From: Synaphobranchus kaupii
Taxonomy: Eukaryota; Chordata; Actinopteri; Anguilliformes; Synaphobranchidae
DNA: 64,000 nucleotides
Direction: 5' to 3'
NCBI GenBank assembly: GCA_029718625.1
Contig: CM056389.1
Span: forward strand, 23,469,381-23,533,380
Shown here: piece after piece, positions 31,465-43,623 of the stretch
Numbering within the stretch: position 1 is the first letter of the stretch
Layout of the letters: each line of letters starts with the position of its first letter
Translations under genes and position numbers: made by a program
The notes under the pieces: generated by a model
Databases searched by the model: none
Seen by the model: the letters and a program-made list of their open reading frames with translations, nothing else
What the model was told of the DNA's origin: nothing

Positions 31465-33511
31465 TCCCCCAGTATAATGTTACTCTCGATTGCTTTATTA
31501 AAACTGTTACACCATGCATTTTTCTGCCCTTTCTTTTAAAAAACAAATAACAAATAATCAAACCAGCTTCACAATGATCCATACTACTCAATTGCCTACT
31601 GAAGAAACAACAGCATCACTTATTACTTACCGTTACTGAATGGCCCTCTCTTTAAATGTATTAGAACAGATCAAGACTCTTCTTGAGGAGTACTGTCAGA
31701 ACTGGGCCCTGGTAGTATCACAGCATAACACTGAATTGCTCTAACAGAATGGGCATGAGTCCAAGAAGGGTAAAATATACTCTATTGCAGCTGACTTAAC
31801 ACTGAACATTTTCCTGTATAGACACAATGTTATTTACAAAAAAGAGAGCACCTGCAGGCCTGCTCTGTGCATGTAACCTATGTGTTATAGCAGAGGCAGA
31901 AAAAAACGAATTTTTAAACACTCTAAAACTATTTTCTGAAACACATTTCTGAGTACTTAAAAAGCAATCTGGGAAAGATTCAGTAAGCGCTGACGACCGA
32001 CAATTTACAAATAGTAGCAACACTTCTGCCAGCTGTTAACAACGATTGACAACAATGGCACAAAGCAAAGCTTCCAGTCTTTCTAGTATACCGTTAAGAT
32101 CAACTAGCAAAATAAAACAGCCATATTTGAGAAAAAGAGGCACTTATAAAACCTGAATAACTTTTCACTGTGCTAGCTATAAATTCCAATAAAAAGTAGC
32201 CAAATGTATGTTTACCCAACAGAAATGTATTGCGTGCCTTCAATCAAATGAAACCCAACCCGATCGAGGCTATTCTAACAAATGGTAGCTAGTTTGCACA
32301 CTAAGGTAGTGTTTCCAATGCAGCGGTTCCCAAACTCAGTCCTGATGGACCACTGAGTATGCTGGCTTTCATTCCAACCACAATGCAATCCCAGAATTTT
32401 AACAAGCTGTTAATTTGTATTAACGGGCTGCTATTCATGTTTAGAGGGATTATTTACCCTACATTATGTCAGAAATAAGTGCACATGCCATGAAGATTGA
32501 AAGTCCTATGCTGCCATTGTATTTATTGTGCTATATTGCAAACAATTACATACAAAGAGGTAACAAAATCTTTTAACTATCAAATTAAAGACTAAGATGG
32601 ATCAATAGGTTCAGCACACCTGAAGGGAATTAGCTAATTTCAGCTAGCAGCACGTATGGAGCTAGGGTTTCATTTCTTTTTGCTTTTAGTTTCGGTGGTG
32701 CCGGCTGGAACTACAAAAGCCTGCCGTCAAAATAAAAGTCCTTCCCCTCCCCTGTATTTTTGGGGTTTCCTGTTGGTGATTTACTGCACAAAGTTGGGCA
32801 CCCTGTGCCTTGCCCCTGGTCCTGTCACATATGGTGGAGAATGTGGGCCCCTGACGTGTCATGGACTGTTAAACTTGCAATAAATACTAAGCTAAAAGGG
32901 AAACATGAAGGCTTAATTGCAGCAGTTTATTATAGTCAATTTGAATCAACAAACCATTCAAGGTAAATGATAGAAGAGAGAAAACAAACTGCTCTCCTCC
33001 ACGCAGGGATTCAGCAGTTGCATGCTGAAGTACATCAAATTACTGCTTCTAAACCTCGTATCCTAAGTTGCTCGCTTTAAGTATCTTAAAGGCTGTAGAT
33101 TCAGCATTTTACCCCCTGTAATGTCTCTTATGGAGATTGCATTTCATAACACAGCTGCTGCTGCTGTTCGAAGCATATGCCCGAATTTAAGCCGGTTTTT
33201 CACCTAGACGCAAAACTTTTTTACAGAAAAATGTTCACTGGGACGTCATGATACAGCTAACATTAGCAAATGAGTTTGCATGCATCTTGTCTCTCCTAGC
33301 TATATGTAAATACCTTCTTTATTAGATATGTCTAGCTATCCATCTATCTTAGGCAACGTAGGTTATAGCCCACAAAGGACATATTTATTCATGATAAGTA
33401 TTTCTTTGGATATTGTAGCAATGGATTAGACATTAGGATTACAAGACATGTCTTCACCAAGGAGGTTACACGGCATGCACCGGAGCTAAGAATAATCAAT
33501 TAATAAGCTAC
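31465..33511. other. Gene-free stretch with an LTR-leader fragment at 31690-31885
   Basis: The piece 31690-31885 (AGAACTGGGCCCTGGTAGTA, TTTACAAAAAAGAGAGCACC) is the reverse complement relative of 41104-41340. At 32325-32410 the motif CGGTTCCCAAACTCAGTCCT with CTTTCATTCCAACCA resembles a common fish repeat. ORFs such as 31796-32023 and 32656-32883 carry no family motif, and I do not call them. Confidence 0.5.
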
Positions 33512-36500
33512 TTAACCTCTTCCTACCGAGGGCAAAATAGGCCAAATTTTGCCTGTTTTCACTAGTGACAAACAAAGGTGGTTATCTCAAAAACTATAAA
33601 TGGTACAAATATGGTTCATGGCTTTTATTAAAGCAGACACCTGCAGTATTACGACTAAGCAGTGAGAACTCATAGAAATCCAGTTTTTGATACTTAACTA
33701 CAACAATTTATGTACAGAAAATATAAAAAAACTAAAAAACGGGTACCTACATTCAAGTTTAATAATTTTTACCTGGGGAGCTACAAATGCAATCAAGGAA
33801 ATGACTCCTCTATCTGATTCATCAATATGCTGCCTACCTCTGGTAACAATCTGGTGTCAATATCTCAAACCATTCAAATTTTACAGGGTTTTTTTCAGGT
33901 GAACCTTTTTCGTTATCCAAATGGTGCCAAATGGTGCCAAATGTGCCAAAAATGGCAATGTTCCAGAAAGGTCTCAATATGATTTATTTTTTAGGTTTTT
34001 ACAATAAAATGAGATAATTTGTCAATATTGGCAATAAAAGTTCATTTTTAGACGTGTTCTTGGTGTTCTGCATATTACACAACTAACTACCCAAGGTTAC
34101 AAAAAGCTGTCAAAACCCATGTAGCAGCACAGTGAATCTTGTGTATTTCACCAGAGCCCCATTAGCCAGAAATGAGTCCAGGAATGTGCAAACAGGTTTT
34201 CAAATGAATAATGGGAATAGTATGAAACTTCCCTACACATTAATGCTTGCCAGTCATGTCCTTTATTCTGTTGCCACCTCCTATGACAGGGACGTTGGGG
34301 TTGGGTTTTAGGAGGCAAAACTTTATACATGACAAACATATATCAACTATATACAAGTGCACTAAGGTGTACTACTAAAAGTGCAGTGGATAAAAAATCA
34401 AAAGTCCACCAGTTTCCTAGATAAAAAATAAAAACACCCCTGCTGTAACAAATAAAAAGATCCTTGCCTCTAATTGCTGAAGTTACCGTATTTACACAAA
34501 GAAAGTACAAAATGGCAGGGTCCAAAAAGCTAAAAAAAAAAAAAAAAGCTAAAAAAATGAACTAAAAACAAAAAAAGGTAAAGGATCAAAACATCGGGGT
34601 GGAGGTTGAGGAGAGATTATTTAACCATTCATACAGAAGCCATTTAGACTACACATTCCCTCAGGAGAGCAATCTGCATCATTACAAATCCCACTAACCC
34701 TGTCCATGGAATTGTCCACCATGTTGATATACCCATTAGTCCCCCTTATACAACAACAATCAACAATAATAATAATCAACAAGTACTCCCTCATGTTATC
34801 ATGTTCTCTCCCTCATACCATGCATAAATTACCATTTTGTTTACCTGCACAGCCTTCTGTACTGCATACAGAACAATTTACTCAGGTGGAACAATGACTT
34901 TACTAAACACTTCCAGAAGCCATTTCACACTCAAAAAAATCGTTTTAGTAGCTCATCTCAGACACAAATAGATAGCTAGCTGCTTGTTACCTGTAATTTT
35001 GCTTGCATTACATTACATTTATTTAGCAGACGCTTTTATCCAAAGCGACGTACAGTAAGTGCGCACAGAGACATCAAGATCACTACAGAACAGACAAGGC
35101 AAAGCACATCCTTCGCATAATGTAGCAGCTATCCCTAGCAATGAACGTCGACTGTAGTTCACAGTAAGCTGTGGGCAAATCAGCAACACCACACTTCCAT
35201 TCCTAATACTCGTATAAACTATAATAAACAGACAGGAAAACACAGGGATGCTTGCTAGCTTGCCACTGTAAAGGCAATACTATCTATATTAATTTAGCTG
35301 AGAGGGACCGATTTTATGCATAAGTATATAAGGTTAGTTAGCTTCACAGAAGAAACACAGGGATTCACGCATTGCAGCTAAATTTCCTTCGATGCTTACA
35401 CCAATACACCCTAAGTTTACTTCATAAATTATGTATCATACCGTTGGAATGTGGAATTTGTAATATTAATTGTATGAAAAACAATAAAATACAGTTGACA
35501 ATGTAATTACGAACCCGCATGGCATTGCGTGAATTCACACTGGTATATCGAAAAATCGGTAATACCACCAGCCCTAACGACGTTACCTGCCATGGCGAAA
35601 TTCAATGCGTTTATAGCATAACACTGTTAGTATGATAAAACAACTTACATGTCAGCAACATCATCTCGGTCATCAGTGGATTCAGCGTCACTGAGACAGG
35701 ATGAGTCTCCCTCGGCAAAAACATCTTCTGGCTTATCCAGTTCGTCTAGCACTTGGTGCACGGATAAACGCCTCAAAAATCTCGACATAACTACACAAAA
35801 ACTGTATCAAAAATACTCTAAAGTAAAAAATGTAACTGCGGGCCTTACCTAATTAATTGTGCTTTGCTAAACGGAATGTAGCGAGCTACGCTACAAGGTA
35901 AAAACACTGCGCCATTTTGGTTCGATAATTACGCGTGGCTCGCCACTTCCTCATACGCACGGCTCGATTTCCTTTTTTACGACGGCTATTGTATTCAATA
36001 GCCGGCTTGTTTCAAAGATAAGAGTCTTGGCTATTTCCTGGAATATTTGACAGACAGTTTTAAAACCCAATGGAAAGCTAACAATACTCAGAGTGGAGGC
36101 GGGTGGAAGACGGTTTTTCCCACTTCAGATAGGCCTATTGTGCTATCAGTCAAAGAAATACACCCAATTGACGACGGTTTTGCATAAATCTCTGCAAGCA
36201 AGTTCAAAACTACTCTGGCTAACATATACTAAGCCATGGGATTGGTACTCCAGAAACTGGCTGAGTTTCACAACGCCAAAGTGAACACAGCCGAACGAGT
36301 CGTAATCAAGTGCAAAAAAGCACAAGTCGGTTTAAAATTGGAAAAAAATAATGTACAGCCGTATGAAAGTTTTAAAGTATTTTTTCTTGAAGCCTAAAGG
36401 TATAATGATTTTTCAAACCAAAGTTTTGTGAAATACAATTAAGCAGAACAGTTTACCAGCACATTGTTTATGGTGTGACATCAAGCTGCAATACATGTTT

Positions 36501-36723
36501 GAGAATTAGGTCCGAGTTTCCAACGTTATTTACAAAGTTTTATCCCGACGTTTTGGGCTTAAAAACCACTTTCCCAGAAGGAATGGATATATCTAAAGGA
36601 TATTTAATCAAAATATTGAGGTGAGCAGTTGATTATATATTATTAAATTAATGAAATGTATAATGTAATAATTTCCGTCACGCCGGCGTGACCGCTAGGG
36701 GGCGTTTGGCATTAAGAGGTTAA
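33512..36723 (-). mobile_element. piggyBac-type element, TTAA-flanked, internally deleted
   Basis: Both ends are TTAA followed inward by CCTCTT (left TTAACCTCTTCCTACCGAGG; right, reverse complement, TTAACCTCTTAATGCCAAAC). TTAA is the exact target duplication of piggyBac transposons. The 3.2-kb body carries a transposase first exon at 35649-35788 but no DDD catalytic domain. Relatives of its ends occur at 53496 and 54188. I conclude it is a non-autonomous derivative. Confidence 0.8.
35649..35788 (-). pseudogene. First exon of a piggyBac-like transposase
   Basis: An ATG at 35788 opens a 46-codon frame starting MSRFLRRLSVHQVLDELD, followed by an acidic/serine stretch (EGDSSCLSDAESTDDRDDV). This resembles the acidic N-terminus of piggyBac-derived transposases. 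The frame runs into a perfect splice donor AT|GTAAGTTG (35649/35648) rather than a convincing end. No downstream exon with the DDD domain can be found within the TTAA boundaries. The frame is too short to show in standard ORF scans. A related, frameshifted exon with the same donor lies at about 52288. Confidence 0.6.
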
Positions 36724-36736
36724 CTTAGCGAACATT

Positions 36737-37190
36737 ACCCAGATAGCATGCTGATATCGGACCACTAGTCAAGTCGGACTATGCTGGTCATTTTTAGTCC
36801 AGCGAAGCGTCAGCTGGGCAATGTTAGTAAATAAGCTGGAGGATTGCAGAGTTGGCAGCGGTCTGCGAGTGGAGTGAAGCTAGCGCCCAGCACAATAATG
36901 GGTCTTGCAGGTGTTCCTCTCAGGCCATTTTGATGCCTGCAGAACTGCATCAGGGGACTAGCGTAGTCTACTAACAGTCGGATTTGCTGACGGGTCTCAT
37001 CAAACCAGCAGAACCAGCAGACCTCTGAGTCCAATAGATTTCCGCTGGTCAACTGAGCTGCAAAACAGCTAGATGCCCGCCAGCTGATACTGCCCGCCAG
37101 TAACGAGTCCCTGTCGGACCAAAGCTAGATGACCTCTCGTAAACCAATGTGCAAACAGCATATTACACTGGGAGCCCCCTATCTGGGTAG
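36737..37190. mobile_element. Short DNA element with TACCCAGATAG inverted ends
   Basis: The left end TACCCAGATAGCATGC and the right end (reverse complement CTACCCAGATAGGGGGC) form short inverted repeats about 454 bp apart, starting 13 bp from the piggyBac right end. There is no coding capacity. The ORF 36810-37052 is not a gene. The superfamily is not assigned. Confidence 0.45.
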
Positions 37191-40100
37191 CAAGCGAGCT
37201 AATGCTAATGTCTCAGTGTGAGATGATAAGAGAAAAGCAAAATGCCATAAAAATGCTCTTTTCTGTCATGCTGTAATAAATTACGGCCCAAACTCCAGCT
37301 TAACAAGGAAGAAAATAGCTAACATTATATGATAGATCTGATCACCTATCTGATAACGTTAGTTCGCTTGCTAGCTAACGTGTTAGCTTACCGGTCGAGT
37401 AGAAAAGTGGCCATCTCCACGTTCCTTCTGAAGCATTGTCATTCTTTGAGCTCCATCCAACGACTAAATGCCGAACCAAGGTTGACCCTCGTCTTGCTCC
37501 GGCTCTTGTCATTAAGGACTGGTACCGTGGTTTCTTGGGTCTAATGTTACTGGTGGATGAGGGCTCTGGCAGGGGCGCTCGTCATCAAATTCCACCATCA
37601 CTGTCAGTCTATTTGAATCTGGCAACCTATTTAGACTCCTGATACAGAGATAGGTGTGATACCAACGTCGTAATACTACTGGCTCAGGAGTTTCGTTAGA
37701 GCCGGGAACCAAACTCTGACGCCTCAAATAAACACTGCACTGTTTTACGGCCCGTAAAAACATTTTTGTAATGATAAATTCATAAATTCATAATCAATAT
37801 TTATTTTTAGGGAAAAGCAATACTTTTATTCTGCATCTTTCAGCAATCTCTTAGGATGTATTATATAAAAAATGTATTTGTCTCCATAAAAATGTTATAT
37901 CTATAGCCTTTAAACTAGGCATTGGCAACTGGCGGCCCGCGGGCCAAAAGTGGCCTGTTAAAATTTGAAAATTACAAACAAAATTACAATTTTTCGTTAA
38001 AGGGATTGGCAACTCAAATCAATGATTCAGCTTTTCAATTGTTAATTGTTGTTATCCTGGGGTGGAATAAACATAACCCAAATATCAGTACTAAGTGAAA
38101 TGCCTAAAAGTGATATGCCTTCCTTTTTTTTCACCATTGCCTGTAATTGATCAGGCAAGGTTTTGATCAGGTGGAATTAAAACACGACCAGTTAACGTCA
38201 TCAGGTCCTCTCAGCCAATAGAGAACCAAAGTCATAGATCACTGAAGCGTTTCTGTGAATGCCACGCCCCACTTTGGGGGAATAATTCAGACTCGCTCCA
38301 ATAGAAAACAACGGTGCAGGAAGAAGACAACAAAGATCTGAAAAAAAAAAACCTGTAAAATTCCCTAAAGCTGTTGCATTTTGAACTGCACAGCCAATGC
38401 AATAAAAAAAAACCCAACTTGCATTTTGCACGTTTGCCATGTACAAATAAGAAATCCCAAAAGATGAGCCCTGTGGCTAAATTTATTACGAGAGGACAGA
38501 TGTAAGGAAACTATATGGTATCCTGCATCTCCACATATGTCTGCGGAAAGCACCTTTTAACAGGTATGCTGAATAAATGTCACATATTATGGATAGTTAG
38601 AACTACAGGCTTCAACAATAACTGTCGCATGAAACTTGAGCTCACTGTTCCGATCGGGTCAGTGCGATTAATATGCCTTCATTAGGCTAAATGTAGCTGG
38701 AGATATAGCTAGCTAACTAAGACACATCCAGAGGCCAATGGTAAATTTTACATGTTTACTGATCATAACTGGCATGCAACACAATACCAGCTAATCCTCT
38801 CAGGAATCAAACACAGAAATACAGTTTTGCTGTTCAAGGTAAGCTACCGATTAGCTTAATTCTAATAACTATGGACACCCGAACGAAAACTAGCACATAA
38901 ATGTTTTACAGAAATTGCTATATGTAGCAAATACATATGTAGCTTAATAAATAGCTCCTTTGTGGTCTCAGTAACGTTAACGTTACCACACTGAAATGTC
39001 AAAAAAAGAGAAAATTTCCAGATCAAGTCAAATTTAACATTGTATGTTGCCCTATCGGTTAACATTTTAGTTATATACATTACAAAATATATCTTTCGTT
39101 GTTTGTATTTTTTAACTTATACAGGGATTGTATGGTTGTGTCTCAGGGCAATTCCATTAAGTTGATACGCAATAGCGCATGCTACGCTGTACCGGTAACA
39201 TTACTATTTGAAAGACGTGGGTCTCTGAGATTAACGTTAGTATTATTATGTGAACGGATCTTCTTCAGTTCAGTGGCTCAAACATATGGTACGGTTGCAC
39301 CATTTCTTTTTTATTTAGCTATTGTTTGTTTTGCTAAACGGTGTTTGCATTTCCCAGTCTGCGGTTAACTTGCCTAGAGACTCTTGGGCGTGGCCTAAAT
39401 ATTAACTAGCTTTCACTATTCAAATGTGACACTTCAATCGTAATTTTTTTTCCAGCTGATTTTAAAGGCTGAAATCTTGGTGGATGATTATTTTAATAAC
39501 GAGGAGTAGTGTCAAATAATGAAAACCACGTTTTAATCACAGCAATCCCTTTAAAAAATTAAAGAAAAAAATAATAATTCTGCTTTCAAAATTACAACAA
39601 TTAGTGTCCTCATGCAGTTGCCAAAAGATTACTGAGTGTTGTTAAAAGGAAAGGTGATGTAACATAGTGGTAAACATGCCCCTGTCCCAACTTTTTTGGG
39701 ATGTGTTGCAGGCATCAAATCTAGAATGAGCGTGTCTTTACAAAAACAATAAAGTTGATTAGATAAAACATTAAAGGCCAGTTTCAGAGATGTCCAACTT
39801 AAGTCATGCGCTTAAGTGCCTCTCCTGCGCGGATTTAACACGAGCTGACTTACGCCATATTCTAACTTGTGTTGCGCAGGTGCTTATCTCAAAATGTGGG
39901 TGGTACAGGGCATGATATTCTAATTACCTGTTTCTTGTACCTGCCCCCCTCCTTGCCAGGCATCTACTAAAAAAATGTTTGTGGCAATGGCAAGTGCCTT
40001 TAATAACCTCATTTTCCTTTTGGGCAATCCAGCCTTTGCGCATCGTACTTGTTCTTGCGTGACGGGGTATAGGCATGCAGTGAACGCATTAATACTTCGC

Positions 40101-40294
40101 ATTGATAAAATGATCATAGCTTCTATTGATGACCGGGATATACCCGTCACACAATCAAAATAAATAATCGCTGGACAGTGGTTGCACGCAATATTATTAG
40201 GTAAACAAATAAATTGTTGGATTTACTGAAAAAAAATGTTTAAAAATCAAATCTTTTTTTAACGATTTATCAAAGCTACTCTGAGTTTACATTT
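37191..40294. other. Gene-free stretch with small transposon remnants
   Basis: At 37928-37960 the motif GGCAACTGGCGGCCCGCGGG resembles a hAT-type terminal sequence. At 39672-39762 GTCCCAACTTTTTTGGGATG with TGTTGCAGGCATCAAAT resembles a common fish DNA transposon end. The ORFs 39099-39368 and 39920-40150 have no recognisable domain. Otherwise I see nothing that I can name. Confidence 0.45.
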
Positions 40295-41704
40295 CCAGGT
40301 GTAAAACCTGTTCGACAGGTGACAGCAGAAATCTCGTCAACCTGGAACAGGTTGAGCAGGAGGCGCTGAGGAGCAGGGCTCAAATCTGACATTACTGTAC
40401 AAGAAGAGTCTTTCTCTTAAATCAGCTATAATACAATATATATTAATCTTCTTGGACGCATGTAAATTATGTTTAGTGCATTCTACTGTTTCACTGTGGT
40501 ACTGCCAGGGCCCAGTTCTAACAGTACACAGTCAAAAAAAGCCAAGCAGATTTTATTAAAACTTTAGACATCTCATCAGTAATAAAACAAAACCAGAGGA
40601 AGCACACGAGGAAGGTAACTCACCTGATATTTATTTTCTTTTTAAATCTATTTAACTCACCCGGAACACAACAGTGCAAAAGGCAGAACATTTGACAGGC
40701 TTTCTATGCTACTCTGGTCTGGTGAGCACAAAGAAGCCAAAGAGACAAGGCCTAGAGAAAGCCGCAAGTACATACAGTATGCTCCCGGAAAATCCACCAC
40801 AGGTGTCTCCAATTTCTTTACGTTGGCAATTGTTTGTGAAATAAAGGTTTTTCTGCAGGGTCAAGTGTTCCAATTTTAGGGTTTATAAAATTTTTAAGGT
40901 GGGGCCTGTTGTGTAGATAGTACTGGACCTAATTCAGGATGTGCTGTGGCTTTATTTTTCACCTCCCTCAGATACTGAGTTTACATTTCATGGCGTAAAA
41001 CCTGTTCTACAGGTGACAGCAGAAATCTAGTCAACCTGGAACAGGTTGAGCAGCAGCTGAGGAGCAGGGCTCATATCTGACATTACAGTACAAGAAGAGT
41101 CTTTATCTGGCTCTGTTCTAACGCATAGGTCACAAGCGCGGAGCAGATATGCACTCTCTTTTTTGTAAATGACATTATTTGTGTCTACACAGCAAAATGT
41201 TGTGTTAAATCAGCTATAATAGGATATTATATATTATATACTATATATATATTAATCTTCTTGGACGCATGTAAATTATGTTTAGTGCATTTTACTGTTT
41301 CACTGTGGTACTGCCAGGGCCCAGTTCTGACAGTACACAGTCAAAAAAAGCCAAGCAGATTTTATTAAAACTTTAGACATCTCATCAGTAATAAAACAAA
41401 ACCAGAGGAAGCACACGAGGAAGGTAATTCACCTGATATTTAGTTTCTTTTTAAATCTATTTAACTCACCCAGAACACAACAGTGCAAAAGGCAGAACAT
41501 TCGACAGGCTTTCTATGCTACTCTGGTCTGGTGAGCCAAAGAGACAAGGCCTAGAGAACGCCGCAAGTACATACAGTATGCTCCCGGGAAATCCACCACA
41601 GGTGTCTCCAATTTCATCTCAAGACTCAGGTGAGCAGAAGGAAAGGAGTTAGTATACCAAAGAAGCAGTAGCGCGCCCTCATGAGGCAGCATATGGACGT
41701 GACA
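40295..41704 (-). mobile_element. Direct duplication of an LTR-plus-leader unit
   Basis: Block 40295-40835 recurs at 40978-41610 with high identity. Shared pieces are AGGTGACAGCAGAAATCT, GGACGCATGTAAATTATGTT, CAAGCAGATTTTATTAAAAC and ACATACAGTATGCTCCCGG. On the minus strand the unit starts TGTCACGTCCATATGCTGCC at 41704 and carries an AATAAAATCTGC poly(A)-type signal, so it looks like an LTR with adjoining leader. Copy 2 holds about 100 bp (41104-41205) absent from copy 1. No coding region is attached. A relative in reverse orientation lies at 31690-31885. Confidence 0.6.
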
Positions 41705-41995
41705 TTAGGATCCCTCAATATTAATCATTATTCATTATTTTATGTTTGTTTATTTGTGTATGTTTTTTTATTTTATGTTTATGTTTATTTGATTTATTTG
41801 TACAGGCCGAAATCAATAAGGCATATGGGGGTCTGGTAATGGTTAGGGTGACAGTTGTTAAATAAAAACAGCTTGGTTTTATTTATTTATATTGACCATT
41901 TTCTAGAAAGGGCCATTCAGTAATGATGATATTAGTGATACAGTTGCTTCTTGAGGAGGCAAAACGGCTTATTCTGAAACTCATTGTGCGTTTGT

Positions 41996-42819
41996 TGTTA
42001 CGATTCCGAGCAGGGACTGGACTCAAATGCATGACTCAACACACAAGGAATTCCAATAGCTCCAATAATTTATTGCTTCGACCAATACTCCTGAAGCATA
42101 GGGAGAGTAGACAGACGAACAGAAACCAGTAATGGATCAGCAGGGGATGAGCGGGAGCGGGAGAGGCCAGGGACTGGATGGTGGCAGGAATCCGGGCAGG
42201 TTGAGTAGAGGAGGAGCGGGGAGCGGGAGATGGGGCAGCGTAGAGTTGGCACAAACAGCTGCAGGTTGGCAGAACTGGAGCACAGACAGGATATGCACAA
42301 ACAGCTGCAGGCTGGTGGACTTGGAAGCAGACAAGAGTTAGTGACAGCAAGGCAGGACTGGATGAACAACGTGTTAACGCCGTTCCTGGCAGGAGCTAAT
42401 TAAAGCTAGGCAAGACTGGAAAAACTGTTTCAAGCGAGAGCAAATTAAAGCAGGCAAGACAGGACTAGATACCAAGTATCAGACGAGACAAGACCAGAGT
42501 ATTACTACAACGAGACTTAACAAACTGGCACAGGACAAAGAACACCGGGTGACTAAAGACAATACTTAATGGGTATCAATTAAGTACAGCGTGCAAATGT
42601 ATGCGTGAGTGATTAGCGGAGCAGAGAGTGAGCAGAATGCATGCGGAGAGAAGGAAAGGGATAGGCGGAACACAGAGCAATGGAACAGAGTGACACGAAA
42701 GGGAAAAACCACGCCCAGCCTGCAGCACGAGGGGAAACAAACAGGAATACAAACCAACACGATACGAGACGAAACAGGTAAAACACGGGACACAAAGGGA
42801 CGGGAGTGAGAGCATCACA
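41996..42819 (-). mobile_element. Solo gypsy-type LTR with TTTGT target duplication
   Basis: The 824-bp insert begins TGTTACGATTCC and ends GAGCATCACA on the plus strand, so both ends are TG/CA, and it is flanked by TTTGT at 41991-41995 and 42820-42824. Copy 1 has the uninterrupted site at about 19340. On the minus strand an AATAAA lies near the end at about 42070, giving the orientation. The short ORFs inside are LTR noise. It is the cleanest insertion boundary in the window. Confidence 0.92.
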
Positions 42820-42824
42820 TTTGT

Positions 42825-43623
42825 TTGATTATATGTTTCATAAAGAAATGGAAGAAAAATGCTTTGTGTAATGGTTTTAATAGAGTGATAGTGAATAATA
42901 ACATTATTCCATACATCATCAGAGGTATTTGTGATTGGTTGTATTTTATCAAATGATATACACACAGTAGAGCCCAAGAAATGCAAACAGAGTAACAGAT
43001 TCACTGGAAAACCAAGCAGGCTATGAACACTTTAATAAACAATACATATTCTCTTTTTTATTATCACTGATTGTGCATTAAATGAAAACAAGTCACACTT
43101 CCCAATGATAAAAACAGGACAGACACTTCTCCCTCTATAACAGTATATGGGGTCCATCTAAAAGTAGGGCTAGTTGGGTGAGTTTTTGTGATGTAGAAAA
43201 AACAAGTCATGATTCAGTTTTTGGCTTGTTTGATTATCGGTCACTAATTTCTACATGTATTTATAGCCTCAAAATTAGAGTCTGCTTAAAATATAAGAAC
43301 ACGATAATTCATTTGGCCAATAAATGATTCACATTAAAATTGGTGCATTTTAAATTAACTTGAAGATTTATCAAAAATTTCTGAAAAAGTACAATTCCGA
43401 ACAACCCATATCTCTATGACCATATATACCTCTATTGACCATTTTCTAGATAGTGCTAAATTAATTTAAAATTTTAATTTTTATTAATGACAGTGTAAAA
43501 TAGTAATTTTCATGGTGTTCAGTATATTTTTAATTGTTAAGAAAAGGTTGCATACTTGTGTGCAATGCAATTAATTTATTTCGCCTTATTGTACCAGAGT
43601 TAGCTCAGAGGCAAATCTTCTAA
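42825..43623. other. 3' flank of olfactory receptor 2
   Basis: It aligns with 19345-20057 of copy 1. The sequence is AT-rich with no gene. A local difference near 43430-43570 repeats TTGACCATTTTCTAGA from the left flank at 41895. Confidence 0.5.

Noticed and set aside
39920..40150. 76-residue minus-strand ORF
   Set aside because: No motif recognised and no partner exon; a transposase N-terminus was considered but cannot be supported.
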